Positions 34,872-42,743 of a DNA stretch of 64,000 nt are shown here, piece after piece (position 1 is the stretch's first letter; every line of letters begins with the position of its first letter). The DNA is from Paenibacillus_E qinlingensis_A. GTDB lineage: Bacteria > Bacillota > Bacilli > Paenibacillales > NBRC-103111. A program made the translations under genes and the position numbers. The stretch covers positions 744,001 to 808,000 of the forward strand of contig NZ_JAVDSB010000001.1 of NCBI RefSeq assembly GCF_031455095.1. The letters run 5' to 3'. The notes beneath the pieces were generated by a model, which had not been told where the DNA came from, made no database searches, and was given only the letters and a program-made list of their open reading frames with translations.

Positions 34872-36119
34872 TTATTCACGTATTTGTCCGCTTCCGTAGA
34901 TGCGGTATTTGGTTGAAGTTAGCGCAGGCAGTCCCATGGGACCACGTGCATGAAGCTTCTGTGTGGAGATGCCGATCTCGGCTCCGAATCCAAACTCAAA
35001 GCCATCTGTAAAGCGCGTCGAAGCATTATGATAGACAGCAGCAGCATCTACTTCTTGCAGGAATTTCTCTGCATTGGCAGCATCTTCCGTTACGATACAC
35101 TCCGAGTGCATCGTGCCATACGTACGAATGTGGGACAGCGCCTCGTCCAGATCCCTTACAATTTTGATCGACAAAATATAATCGCCGTATTCTGTTCCCC
35201 AATCAGCTTGTTCAGCAACCAGCATGCTTGGCACTAGGTTTCTTGCTTGCTCGTCACCACGCAGCTCCACATTGACGCCTTGAAACGCTTCGGCAATCGC
35301 TGCTAAGTGTTGCTCAGCAATCGCTTCATGGACAAGCAAAGTTTCCATACTATTGCAAACAGAAGGACGCTGCGCTTTGGCATTAATGCCGATCCGTACA
35401 GCCATATCGAGCTGAGCACTTTGATCTATAAAAGTATGACATACCCCTGCACCTGTTTCAATGACTGGGACGGATGCGTTATTGACAACATTTTGAATAA
35501 GTGAGTGCCCGCCACGCGGAATCAGCACATCAATGAGTCCATTGAGTTTCAGCATTTCATCCACAGAGCTGCGATCGGCGCTTAGAATTAATTGCAAAGC
35601 GTCAGCAGGCAGGGCAGAACGTTCCAATGCTGCATGCAGCACCTCTACAATTTTCTCATTCGAAAAGAGGGCAGAAGATCCACCACGCAGCACGACCGCG
35701 TTGCCCGTTTTGAGACATAACCCTGCGGCATCCACTGTAACATTCGGTCTAGCTTCATAAATAATGCCGATGACGCCTAGGGGCACTCGGATTTTGCGAA
35801 TCCGCAGGCCATTCGGGCGGTCAAAAGACTCCAGCGTATCGCCAATCGGATCCGGCAACTCGGCGATTTGTCGAAGACCTTCCGCCATCGCTGCGATGCG
35901 CGTTTCGTTCAACGCTAGACGGTCAAGGAGGGAAGCGCTCGTTCCCAACTCTTTGCCACGCAGCAAGTCCTTCGCATTGGCTTCAATAATTGCTTGCTGT
36001 TCTGTTACTAAGGCATCGGCCATAAGAAGCAGAGCTTCATTCTTCTGTTCGGTCGTTAAATTGCCCATCGCTTGGGCAGCATGTTTGGCAAGCTTGGATT
36101 TCGAAATAACTTCACTCAT
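34872..36119 (-). CDS. proA: Glutamate-5-semialdehyde dehydrogenase
   Basis: ProA (gamma-glutamyl phosphate reductase) makes glutamate-5-semialdehyde from the ProB product. The 415-residue aldehyde-dehydrogenase-fold protein shows PLGVIGIIYEARPNVTVDAA, VLRGGSSALFSN, the catalytic Cys region KAQRPSVCNSMETLLVH and TDGFEFGFGAEIGISTQKLHARGPMGL (in part). It lies between proS and proI with short gaps (12 and 27 bases). Confidence 0.95.
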   Translation of the reverse strand: MSEVISKSKLAKHAAQAMGNLTTEQKNEALLLMADALVTEQQAIIEANAKDLLRGKELGTSASLLDRLALNETRIAAMAEGLRQIAELPDPIGDTLESFDRPNGLRIRKIRVPLGVIGIIYEARPNVTVDAAGLCLKTGNAVVLRGGSSALFSNEKIVEVLHAALERSALPADALQLILSADRSSVDEMLKLNGLIDVLIPRGGHSLIQNVVNNASVPVIETGAGVCHTFIDQSAQLDMAVRIGINAKAQRPSVCNSMETLLVHEAIAEQHLAAIAEAFQGVNVELRGDEQARNLVPSMLVAEQADWGTEYGDYILSIKIVRDLDEALSHIRTYGTMHSECIVTEDAANAEKFLQEVDAAAVYHNASTRFTDGFEFGFGAEIGISTQKLHARGPMGLPALTSTKYRIYGSGQIRE

Positions 36120-36130
36120 GGGAGAACCTC

Positions 36131-37834
36131 CTAGTTCAATAAGGATTGGCAGTGCGGTAACAATTGTTCGACAGTAAGCTCATAAGATGCACCACTACGG
36201 CGCTCTTTACATTCAACAACGTGTTCGCCGGCTTTTTTACCGACCGTTATGCGTAGTGGGAAGCCGAGTAAATCGGCATCATTGAATTTTACGCCTGGGC
36301 GTTCTTCACGATCATCCCAAAGGACAGAGAAACCTGCGCGAGTTAGGGTCTGGTAGAGCTCTTCAGATAATTTCAATTGAGCTTCATCTTTCAACTGAAC
36401 GGTTAAAAGATGGATGGCGTAAGGTGCGATTGCGTTTGGCCATATAATGCCTCGCTCATCTTGATGCTGCTCAATGACTGCAGCCAATACGCGTGATACG
36501 CCAATTCCGTAGCAGCCCATAATCATGGGCTCGGACAGTCCATTCTCATCCGTGAAGGAAGCGCCGAGAGATTCACTATATTTCGTGCCAAGCTTAAATA
36601 CGTGACCAACTTCAATCCCTTTAGCAAAAGAAAGTTCATGTCCGCAATGGATACAGTTTTCGCCTTGACCGACGTTGCGAACGTCAACATAGTTTAACTC
36701 ACCTAGATCGCGTTCGACATCCACGTGTTGAAGATGATAATCAACTTCATTGGCACCGACAACCGCATTCTGTAAACCTTGAATTGAGGTGTCTGCAAGT
36801 AATCTGACGGTGGATAAACCAATCGGACCGATAAAACCTGCAATTGAACCAAGCCCTGCAATTTCGGCCTCGGAGAGCATAACGATGTCTTCAACGCCAA
36901 GAACCTGTTTCAGCTTAATTTCATTGATATCGAGGTCACCTCTGACAAGCACAATGACAGGTGTACTGTTTGCTTGGATGGCGACCGATTTAATGATGTG
37001 CTGTGGTTCAATGTGGAGGAATTGGCTTAATTGCTTGATCGAAGTTACACCTGGTGTATGCACTTTAACGGGTTGTGTAGTTGCCAAGTCCGTATGGGAA
37101 TTCCTTGTATTAGTAATGCTTCCAGTGGCTTTCTCCAAATTCGCTGCGTACTGACAGGATGGACAATGGACAATCGTATCCTCACCGACATCCGCCAATG
37201 CCATGAATTCATGTGTATCCGTACCGCCAATTGCGCCAGAATCAGCTTCTACCGCTCGAAACTGTAGACCGCAGCGTGTAAAAATGTTGACGTAGGCGTC
37301 AAACATCGCTTGATAACTCGCATCGAGACCACTTGTTGAGCGGTCGAAGGAGTAGGCATCCTTCATTAGGAACTCACGACCACGCAGCAGGCCGAAACGA
37401 GGTCTGCGCTCATCCCGATATTTCGTTTGAATTTGATAAAGCGTCACGGGTAATTTCTTGTACGAATGGATCTCATCTTTAACGAGTGTCGTGATGACTT
37501 CCTCATGGGTTGCGCCTAGCGCGAACTCGCGACCATTCCGGTCTTCCAACCGCATTAATTCAGGACCGTAAACGTCCCAACGACCGGATGCTTTCCATAA
37601 TTCGGCAGGATGGAGAGCAGGCATGAGCATCTCTTGTGCGCCTGCACGATCCATTTCTTCACGTACAATCGTTTGAATATGTTGAAGGGCTTTAAGGCCC
37701 AAGGGTAAGTAGGAATAAATGCCACTGGATAACTGGCGAATGAGTCCTGCTCGAAGCATAAGTTGGTGACTGGCTGCCTCGGCATCTCCCGGTACATCTC
37801 GTAAAGTTGGATTAAGTAATCGTTGTTGTCTCAT
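36131..37834 (-). CDS. proS: Prolyl-tRNA synthetase (bacterial type with editing insert)
   Basis: This class IIa synthetase has 567 residues, the long bacterial type. The catalytic core includes RQLSSGIYSYLPLGLKAL and GATHEEVIT, with motif 2 YRDERRPRFGLLRGREFLMKD (in part). A YbaK-like editing insertion lies at about 225-380, and the C-terminal anticodon domain ends the protein. It sits inside the proline biosynthetic operon between proB and proA, so both making and charging proline would be under the T-box at 39022-39300. Confidence 0.95.
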   Translation of the reverse strand: MRQQRLLNPTLRDVPGDAEAASHQLMLRAGLIRQLSSGIYSYLPLGLKALQHIQTIVREEMDRAGAQEMLMPALHPAELWKASGRWDVYGPELMRLEDRNGREFALGATHEEVITTLVKDEIHSYKKLPVTLYQIQTKYRDERRPRFGLLRGREFLMKDAYSFDRSTSGLDASYQAMFDAYVNIFTRCGLQFRAVEADSGAIGGTDTHEFMALADVGEDTIVHCPSCQYAANLEKATGSITNTRNSHTDLATTQPVKVHTPGVTSIKQLSQFLHIEPQHIIKSVAIQANSTPVIVLVRGDLDINEIKLKQVLGVEDIVMLSEAEIAGLGSIAGFIGPIGLSTVRLLADTSIQGLQNAVVGANEVDYHLQHVDVERDLGELNYVDVRNVGQGENCIHCGHELSFAKGIEVGHVFKLGTKYSESLGASFTDENGLSEPMIMGCYGIGVSRVLAAVIEQHQDERGIIWPNAIAPYAIHLLTVQLKDEAQLKLSEELYQTLTRAGFSVLWDDREERPGVKFNDADLLGFPLRITVGKKAGEHVVECKERRSGASYELTVEQLLPHCQSLLN

Positions 37835-37882
37835 GTGTAGGGAGAACCTCGCTCTCTATAATCGAATTAAGTAATTACAAGC

Positions 37883-38983
37883 TTAGGTCAAAGGTACCCA
37901 TTCATCGCGATGAATGACTTCGATGCGAGATACTTCGACGCGCTTCTGAACCTCGTCAGTCGAAAGGCCTGCCGCGGCTTGCACTTGCCAAGCCGCATAA
38001 TTGACGACGCCGCGGCCGAGCAGCGCGCCTTCACTGCAGATCACCTCGACGACGTCGCCGGGGTGAAAGTCGCCAACCGCTGACGTGATGCCAGCGGGGA
38101 GCAAGCTCTTCCCACCGTTGATCAGGGCTGACTTCGCCCCCTGATCAACGATGATTTGCCCTTGGGGCAGCGAGTGGAAGCCGACCCACTGTTTCTTGAC
38201 CGGCAGATTGTTCAGCGCCGTGTCAAAGTACGTTCCCTTGCCCGTGCCTTGCACGGCAAGGTTCAGATCATCGGGCTCCAGCACGCGCCCGATGAAGACA
38301 GGCACGCCCCCGCGCATCGCGATGCGGGCGGCTTCGACCTTGGAGCGCATGCCGCCGGTGCCGACCGCGCTCCCAGAGCCTCCAGCGAAGCTGAACAGCT
38401 CATCGCTGATGGCGTCTACGCGCTCGATGCGCTGCGCGTTCGCGTTCTTGCGAGGATCGTCCGTGTACAGGCCGTCCATATCGGTAATGATGATCAATTT
38501 GTTCGCCTTGACCAAATTGCCTACCAATGCCGACAACGTATCATTGTCGCCAAATTTCAGTTCATCCACCGAGACGGTGTCATTCTCGTTAATAATCGGG
38601 ACGACGCCGCGCTGCAGGAGCTCGTCGATCGTCATCATCGCGTTCTGGACGCGCTTGCGGTTGGAGAAGTCGTACCGAGTCAGCAAGATTTGCGCCACGC
38701 TCACGCCGTGGGATGCAAATGCTTCATGGTACGCCTGCATTAACAGTGCTTGGCCGACAGCTGCGGCAGCCTGCTTCTCGTGCAATACCTTGGGGCGTGT
38801 GCGATAGCCAAGGGACGTGAAGCCTGCGGCAACGGCGCCTGAGGTCACGAGCAGCACTTGGCTGCCGCTGCTTTGCAAGTGCGCGAGCTCAGACGCAAAG
38901 AAACGTATTTTATCCGGATTCAGGCCGCCCGTATCTGACGTTAATGAGGAGCTGCCAATTTTGACGACGATTCGCTGAGTCAT
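37883..38983 (-). CDS. proB: Glutamate 5-kinase
   Basis: ProB phosphorylates glutamate, the first and feedback-controlled proline step. The 366-residue protein has the amino-acid kinase domain (VVKIGSSSLTSD, VTSGAVAAGF, NENDTVSVDELKFGDND) and a C-terminal PUA domain (about 275-360). The start is ATG 38983, or ATG 38989 two codons earlier, both near aaggatggg. Most of the gene from about 37930 to 38900 is more GC-rich than its neighbours. It is the first gene behind the T-box. Confidence 0.95.
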   Translation of the reverse strand: MTQRIVVKIGSSSLTSDTGGLNPDKIRFFASELAHLQSSGSQVLLVTSGAVAAGFTSLGYRTRPKVLHEKQAAAAVGQALLMQAYHEAFASHGVSVAQILLTRYDFSNRKRVQNAMMTIDELLQRGVVPIINENDTVSVDELKFGDNDTLSALVGNLVKANKLIIITDMDGLYTDDPRKNANAQRIERVDAISDELFSFAGGSGSAVGTGGMRSKVEAARIAMRGGVPVFIGRVLEPDDLNLAVQGTGKGTYFDTALNNLPVKKQWVGFHSLPQGQIIVDQGAKSALINGGKSLLPAGITSAVGDFHPGDVVEVICSEGALLGRGVVNYAAWQVQAAAGLSTDEVQKRVEVSRIEVIHRDEWVPLT

Positions 38984-39021
38984 ATTCATCCCATCCTTCG
39001 TTTTCGTAGCTATGTAAATAC

Positions 39022-39286
39022 AAAAAAGACTCCCGTCCTTAAAACATAAGGACGAAAGTCTGTTGCTTCCGCGGTACCACCTTAGATTAGCGCATACTGA
39101 TGTCCAGCTGCACTCAACTCTATTCCCTGTATAACAGTAGGGCACTGTTCAACTCATCGTTGACGGTTCAGGGGCAGGTTCAGATTCGGTTCACGGCAAG
39201 CTCTCTCAGTCGGTGGAGCTTACTCTCTGGTTACGTGCTGTACGATTCTTACTATTCCCATCATCACGTTGCTGTTTGTAATTATA
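39022..39286 (-). promoter_or_regulatory. T-box leader, probably tRNA-Pro responsive
   Basis: On the minus strand the T-box core reads aaggtggtaccgcgg (complement of 39069-39083), the element that pairs with the uncharged tRNA acceptor end. It is followed by a terminator, cgtcctta pairing with taaggacg (39029-39060 region) plus TTTTTT (39022-39027). A stem I region with an AGAGAG-type stretch lies upstream. A Pro codon, CCU (complement of 39176-39178, in context gaacctg), is the best specifier candidate. With proB, proS, proA and proI downstream, control by uncharged tRNA-Pro is expected. Confidence 0.9.
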
Positions 39287-39314
39287 ATTCTAACTAGAAT
39301 AGCATGGTACGCAA
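39287..39314 (-). promoter_or_regulatory. Promoter of the proB T-box operon
   Basis: On the minus strand TTGCGT (39314-39309) and TAGAAT (39292-39287) have a 16-base spacer, directly upstream of the T-box leader. Confidence 0.55.
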
Positions 39315-39379
39315 GTCTTTGTAAAGAAGCAAAAGCCTAGATTACTGCTCATATCTTACATTGGGCATGCCCAAATGGA

Positions 39380-40582
39380 TTACGCAAAAAGATTCAATTT
39401 CCCAATTCGCTGTACGGCTTCTTCTAAGCGTTCTTCAGAGGATAGAAGCCCGAGTCGGACATAGCCTTCACCGTGTGTACCGAAGCCCACACCTGGTGCC
39501 ACGACAACCTTCGCTTCCTCTAAGAGGAGATCAGCTAGACTCTGGGAGGAATGACCTTTCGGCACTGGCAACCACGAGAAGAAGGAGCCTTGGGAAGGAC
39601 GGGCATTCCAGCCAATGCTGGCAAGCGCAGTGTAGAGGGCATTTCGACGGCTCTCGTACACATCACGTAACTCAGTTACACAGTCTTGTGAAGCTGTTAA
39701 TGCGGTAGCTGCCGCGACTTGAATACCTCCGAATAACGAGCAATAGTAGTGATCTTGCATCAAGTTAATCAGGCGGATAACTTCTTTGTTACCGAGGGCA
39801 AAACCGACACGCCAACCAGCCATATTGTAGGTTTTGGATAACGTGTAGAACTCAATGCCTACTTCTTTGGCACCAGGGGTTTGTAAGAATGAAATCGGCT
39901 TTTGACCATCAAATCCAATGGCTCCATAGGCGAAATCACTTGCTACTACGACACCATTTTTCTCTGCAAAGGCAACCGTTTCTTCATAAAAGGAAGCGGG
40001 AGCGGTAGCACCCGTCGGGTTGTTTGGATAATTAATGAACATGAGCTTGGCGCGATCCAAGTCAGATTGTTTCAACTGCGTGTAATCAGGTAGAAAATTA
40101 TTTTCTTCCCGCAGCGGCATGAAGGCCATTTCAGCACCAGCCAGAGCGACCCCAGACCAATAATCAGGGTAGCCTGGATCAGGGACTAAGCAGACATCGC
40201 CGGGATTTAATAAGCACTGCGCGATTTCAATGAGTCCAGTTTTACCGCCAAATAGGATGGCAACTTCCGTATCTGGATCCAGATCAACGTTATGATCTTC
40301 CTTATAGCGCTGCGCGATCGCTTGCTTCAAGAAAGGGAAGCCACTGAATGGTGGATATTTGTGATACAAAGGATTAGCCGATGCTTCTTGTATGGATGTC
40401 ACAATATGCGGAGGCGTAGGGCGATCAGGATTCCCTTGGCCCAGATTAATGACGTCATGCCCGGCGGCAATTTGTGCATTCGCTTTACCTACGAGCGTTG
40501 CAAAGAATTGGGTAGGGAGCCCCTTCATTCTTTCAGCAGGTTGTATGGCAAAGCGAGAAGTTGTTGAAGATACGTTGGTCAC
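39380..40582 (-). CDS. mtnE: Methionine salvage aminotransferase MtnE (PLP-dependent)
   Basis: This 400-residue class I/II PLP aminotransferase resembles B. subtilis MtnE/YkrV, which converts ketomethylthiobutyrate to methionine. The PLP-binding Lys is in FYTLSKTYNMAGWR; INYPNNPTGA, LGQGNPDRPTPPH and the C-terminal VRLGLLSS are typical. The family is close to LL-diaminopimelate aminotransferase, so assignment leans on the nearby mtnU and mtnWXB genes. It is followed on the same strand by the proB leader. A perfect 14-base palindrome (39361-39374) lies just after its stop but lacks a T run. Confidence 0.8.
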   Translation of the reverse strand: MTNVSSTTSRFAIQPAERMKGLPTQFFATLVGKANAQIAAGHDVINLGQGNPDRPTPPHIVTSIQEASANPLYHKYPPFSGFPFLKQAIAQRYKEDHNVDLDPDTEVAILFGGKTGLIEIAQCLLNPGDVCLVPDPGYPDYWSGVALAGAEMAFMPLREENNFLPDYTQLKQSDLDRAKLMFINYPNNPTGATAPASFYEETVAFAEKNGVVVASDFAYGAIGFDGQKPISFLQTPGAKEVGIEFYTLSKTYNMAGWRVGFALGNKEVIRLINLMQDHYYCSLFGGIQVAAATALTASQDCVTELRDVYESRRNALYTALASIGWNARPSQGSFFSWLPVPKGHSSQSLADLLLEEAKVVVAPGVGFGTHGEGYVRLGLLSSEERLEEAVQRIGKLNLFA

Positions 40583-40616
40583 GGTTTAATTCACACTCCG
40601 GAGGTCGGGATTTTAG

Positions 40617-40644
40617 ATTATACCCTAAATGTAACATGATTAAA
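40617..40644 (-). promoter_or_regulatory. Promoter of mtnE
   Basis: On the minus strand a perfect TATAAT (40622-40617) lies 16 bases after TTTAAT (40644-40639), about 35 bases from the mtnE start. No SAM riboswitch is apparent in this leader. Confidence 0.55.
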
Positions 40645-40674
40645 CTTTTTTTCATAGTCGATGAAGATAATCGA

Positions 40675-40704
40675 TTGTACTTCATTTTGCCGTTATCATA
40701 TGAT
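40675..40704 (+). promoter_or_regulatory. Promoter of the DinB-like gene
   Basis: TTGTAC (40675-40680) and TATGAT (40699-40704) have an 18-base spacer, 34 bases before the start codon. It is divergent from the mtnE promoter. Confidence 0.5.
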
Positions 40705-40737
40705 GGAGGCAACGAGATACGAAGGAGAGGAATGCAG

Positions 40738-41268
40738 ATGACAGATCAAGCCCAAATCGCTGATGTTTTTCTACAGGAATCGATACGTGCTTTTCAAAGT
40801 ATGAAAAAGTTGGGAGATCGTGCTTTTGCCCAAACGGATGAGTCATTTTTTTATGAGACATTAGATGAAGAATCGAACTCGTTAGAGGTTCTTATCAAGC
40901 ACATGCATGGGAATATGTTGTCCCGTTGGACGGATTTCTTAACCACAGATGGGGAAAAAGAGTCGCGTGATCGCGATGGCGAGTTTGAAGGGGAACGATT
41001 ATCTCGGAATGCTTTACTTGCCTTGTGGGAAGAAGGTTGGCAAGTGCTTTTTACAACACTAGGTTCGTTAACCTCTGAGGATGTTCTTTCTCTGGTGCGG
41101 ATTCGAGGGGAACATCATACTGTCTTGCAAGCGATTCAGCGCCAAGTTTCGCATTACGGCTATCATGTGGGGCAAATTGTGTTGTTGTGTAAGCATGGGG
41201 CGAGTCAGGATTGGCAAACGCTTAGTATCGCTAGAGGAGAGTCAAAACAGTTTAAACCTGGGACGTAG
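40738..41268 (+). CDS. DinB/DUF1572 family putative metal-dependent enzyme, 176 aa
   Basis: This four-helix-bundle protein of the DinB (YfiT/DUF1572) superfamily includes bacillithiol-S-transferases and unknown enzymes. Likely metal-binding histidines are in LIKHMHGNML (about 54-56), GEHHTVL and SHYGYHVGQIV. ATG 40738 follows aaggagagg (40722-40730); the frame is open upstream to 40561 with no ribosome site there. A link with the bacillithiol genes in this window is possible but not shown. It stands alone between mtnE and a repeat region. Confidence 0.75.
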   Translation: MTDQAQIADVFLQESIRAFQSMKKLGDRAFAQTDESFFYETLDEESNSLEVLIKHMHGNMLSRWTDFLTTDGEKESRDRDGEFEGERLSRNALLALWEEGWQVLFTTLGSLTSEDVLSLVRIRGEHHTVLQAIQRQVSHYGYHVGQIVLLCKHGASQDWQTLSIARGESKQFKPGT

Positions 41269-41269
41269 T

Positions 41270-41470
41270 TTAGTTGGATTTTGCCAACTTAATTCGGATG
41301 TAGTGAATCAGAAAGTGGAATTAGTTGGATTTTGCCTGCTTAAATGGCTTATAAAGGGTTGTGAGTCAGAAAAATGGCTGTATAGTTGGGCAAAACCAAA
41401 CTAATCCAGCGTCGGGCATGATTTTATCTAGTTTAGTTCGGCGTTTTCTGACTAATCAGTTTAGCAAGCT
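41270..41470 (+). repeat. Intergenic TTAGTTGGATTTTGCC repeats, direct and inverted
   Basis: The 327-base gap between the DinB-like gene and mtnU holds repeated units. TTAGTTGGATTTTGCC followed by CTTAA after two bases occurs at about 41270-41292 and again at 41321-41343. Each copy is followed by a TCAGAAA segment (41308-41314 and 41365-41371). An inverted relative, agttgggcaaaaccaaacta, lies at 41384-41403, and a degraded copy (TTAGTT...TTTTCTGACTAA) lies at about 41433-41456. Copies in both directions can fold together. No gene is seen in this space. Confidence 0.65.
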
Positions 41471-41527
41471 TGATTTGAAAAGTTACGGGCGAATAGGCAG
41501 TGTGAGGTAGTGCGTTGTAAGTGAATA

Positions 41528-41556
41528 TTGAGTTGCACGTATTTTTCGACTAGTAT
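41528..41556 (+). promoter_or_regulatory. Candidate promoter of mtnU
   Basis: TTGAGT (41528-41533) and TAGTAT (41551-41556) have a 17-base spacer, 40 bases before the mtnU ATG, which has ggaagggg as ribosome site. Confidence 0.45.
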
Positions 41557-41595
41557 GTAGTCATATATGTTTTTTACTGGAAGGGGTCTAACCAA

Positions 41596-42396
41596 ATGTC
41601 GCAGTCACAACTGCTTAACCTTGCATTAATTCAAATGGATATTGCGATCGGGGAACCCGATGTGAATTTTGCACAGCTCGAAAAGAAGCTTCACGAAGCC
41701 GTCCAAGCGGAACAAAAGCCGGATGTCCTGATTTTCCCCGAAATGTGGAACACAGGGTATGCACTAACGGAAATCCAACAACTAGCTGATGTGAATGGGG
41801 AGAGAACGAAAGCTTTTTTAAGCAACTTCGCTCGTACACATCGTGTGAATATTATTGGCGGATCGATTGCGGATAAAAAAGAAGAACGCGTACTTAATAC
41901 GATTTATGCATGGGATCGAGAAGGCAACGAGATCGTAGAATACTCAAAAATTCATCTTTTTCGACTCATGGATGAAGAGAAATTCTTGCACAGCGGGGAG
42001 CAACTTGGCTTATTTGAACTAGAAGGTGTGCCTGCTGGCGCGATGATTTGCTATGATATTCGATTCCCTGAGCTTTCGCGCAAATTAGCGCTAGAGGGAA
42101 CAAGAATCTTATTCGTTCCGGCGGAATGGCCGCATCCACGTCTGCATCATTGGCGTACACTCCTCATGGCACGTGCCATCGAGAATCAAATGTATGTAGT
42201 AGCATGCAATCGCGTAGGGACAAGCGGTACAACGAATTTCTTCGGTCATTCGATGGTCATCGACCCTTGGGGCGAAGTGCTGGTTGAAGGCGATGAAAGT
42301 GAAGCGATCTTGCGGGCTACAATTGATTTGGAAGAAGTAGTGCGCGTACGGGGTAAAATACCCGTTTTTGAAGATCGCAGGCCTCATTTGTATTAG
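41596..42396 (+). CDS. mtnU: Nitrilase-family omega-amidase MtnU (2-oxoglutaramate amidase)
   Basis: This 266-residue carbon-nitrogen hydrolase resembles B. subtilis MtnU/YkrU, which hydrolyses 2-oxoglutaramate, the by-product when glutamine donates the amino group to MtnE. The catalytic triad is visible: Glu in LIFPEMWNTGY, Lys in EYSKIHLFRLMDE and Cys in MICYDIRFPE. The closing IPVFEDRRPHLY is close to the YkrU end. Other nitrilase-family amidases are possible, but the nearby mtnE gene supports the call. Confidence 0.85.
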   Translation: MSQSQLLNLALIQMDIAIGEPDVNFAQLEKKLHEAVQAEQKPDVLIFPEMWNTGYALTEIQQLADVNGERTKAFLSNFARTHRVNIIGGSIADKKEERVLNTIYAWDREGNEIVEYSKIHLFRLMDEEKFLHSGEQLGLFELEGVPAGAMICYDIRFPELSRKLALEGTRILFVPAEWPHPRLHHWRTLLMARAIENQMYVVACNRVGTSGTTNFFGHSMVIDPWGEVLVEGDESEAILRATIDLEEVVRVRGKIPVFEDRRPHLY

Positions 42397-42401
42397 GGAA
42401 G

Positions 42402-42430
42402 TTGATTTTTGCAGCGATATTCTGTAAACT
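42402..42430 (+). promoter_or_regulatory. Promoter of the glyS T-box leader
   Basis: TTGATT (42402-42407) and TAAACT (42425-42430), with a preceding TG, have a 17-base spacer. They lie just after the mtnU stop and before the T-box. Confidence 0.65.
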
Positions 42431-42439
42431 AAAACCAAT

Positions 42440-42668
42440 TGAATGATCAATTGTGGCTGTGAAGGATGAATAGTACTTGAAGAACTTCATCATCAGCGAG
42501 TTGGGGAATGGTGTAAGCCCAGCATGAAGCTCAAGGAAACGGCTATCCGGAGCCAATACGATAAAGGGGATACATGCTCTTCGAGGTGTATCAACTAGGG
42601 TGGAACCGCGGGTGCTGAAGCTCTCGTCCCTAGGCATTATTTGATGCCTTTGGATGTTGAGCTTTTTT
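42440..42668 (+). promoter_or_regulatory. T-box leader, probably tRNA-Gly responsive
   Basis: The conserved T-box core agggtggaaccgcgg lies at 42597-42611. It is followed by a terminator: aagctc (42618-42623) pairs with gagctt (42659-42664), with inner pairs including aggcat/atgcct, then TTTTTT. Upstream, stem I includes gaatagtacttgaaga, and ggaaacGGCtatccgg carries the best specifier candidate, the Gly codon GGC at 42541-42543. The glyS gene begins 75 bases after the terminator. Confidence 0.92.
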
Positions 42669-42743
42669 GATGTTTGCTCAGATCCAGAAGGTCATCGTCG
42701 GGTGATGGCCCACTAACTAGAAAGCTTAAGGAGCGATTGAACA

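Noticed and set aside
38151..38807. Plus-strand open frames of 195-218 codons inside proB
   Set aside because: Shadows of the GC-rich proB frame; proB is fully intact and recognisable.
39361..39374. Perfect 14-base palindrome TTGGGCATGCCCAA after mtnE
   Set aside because: Could form a 5-bp stem but has no T run; not enough to call a terminator or an operator.
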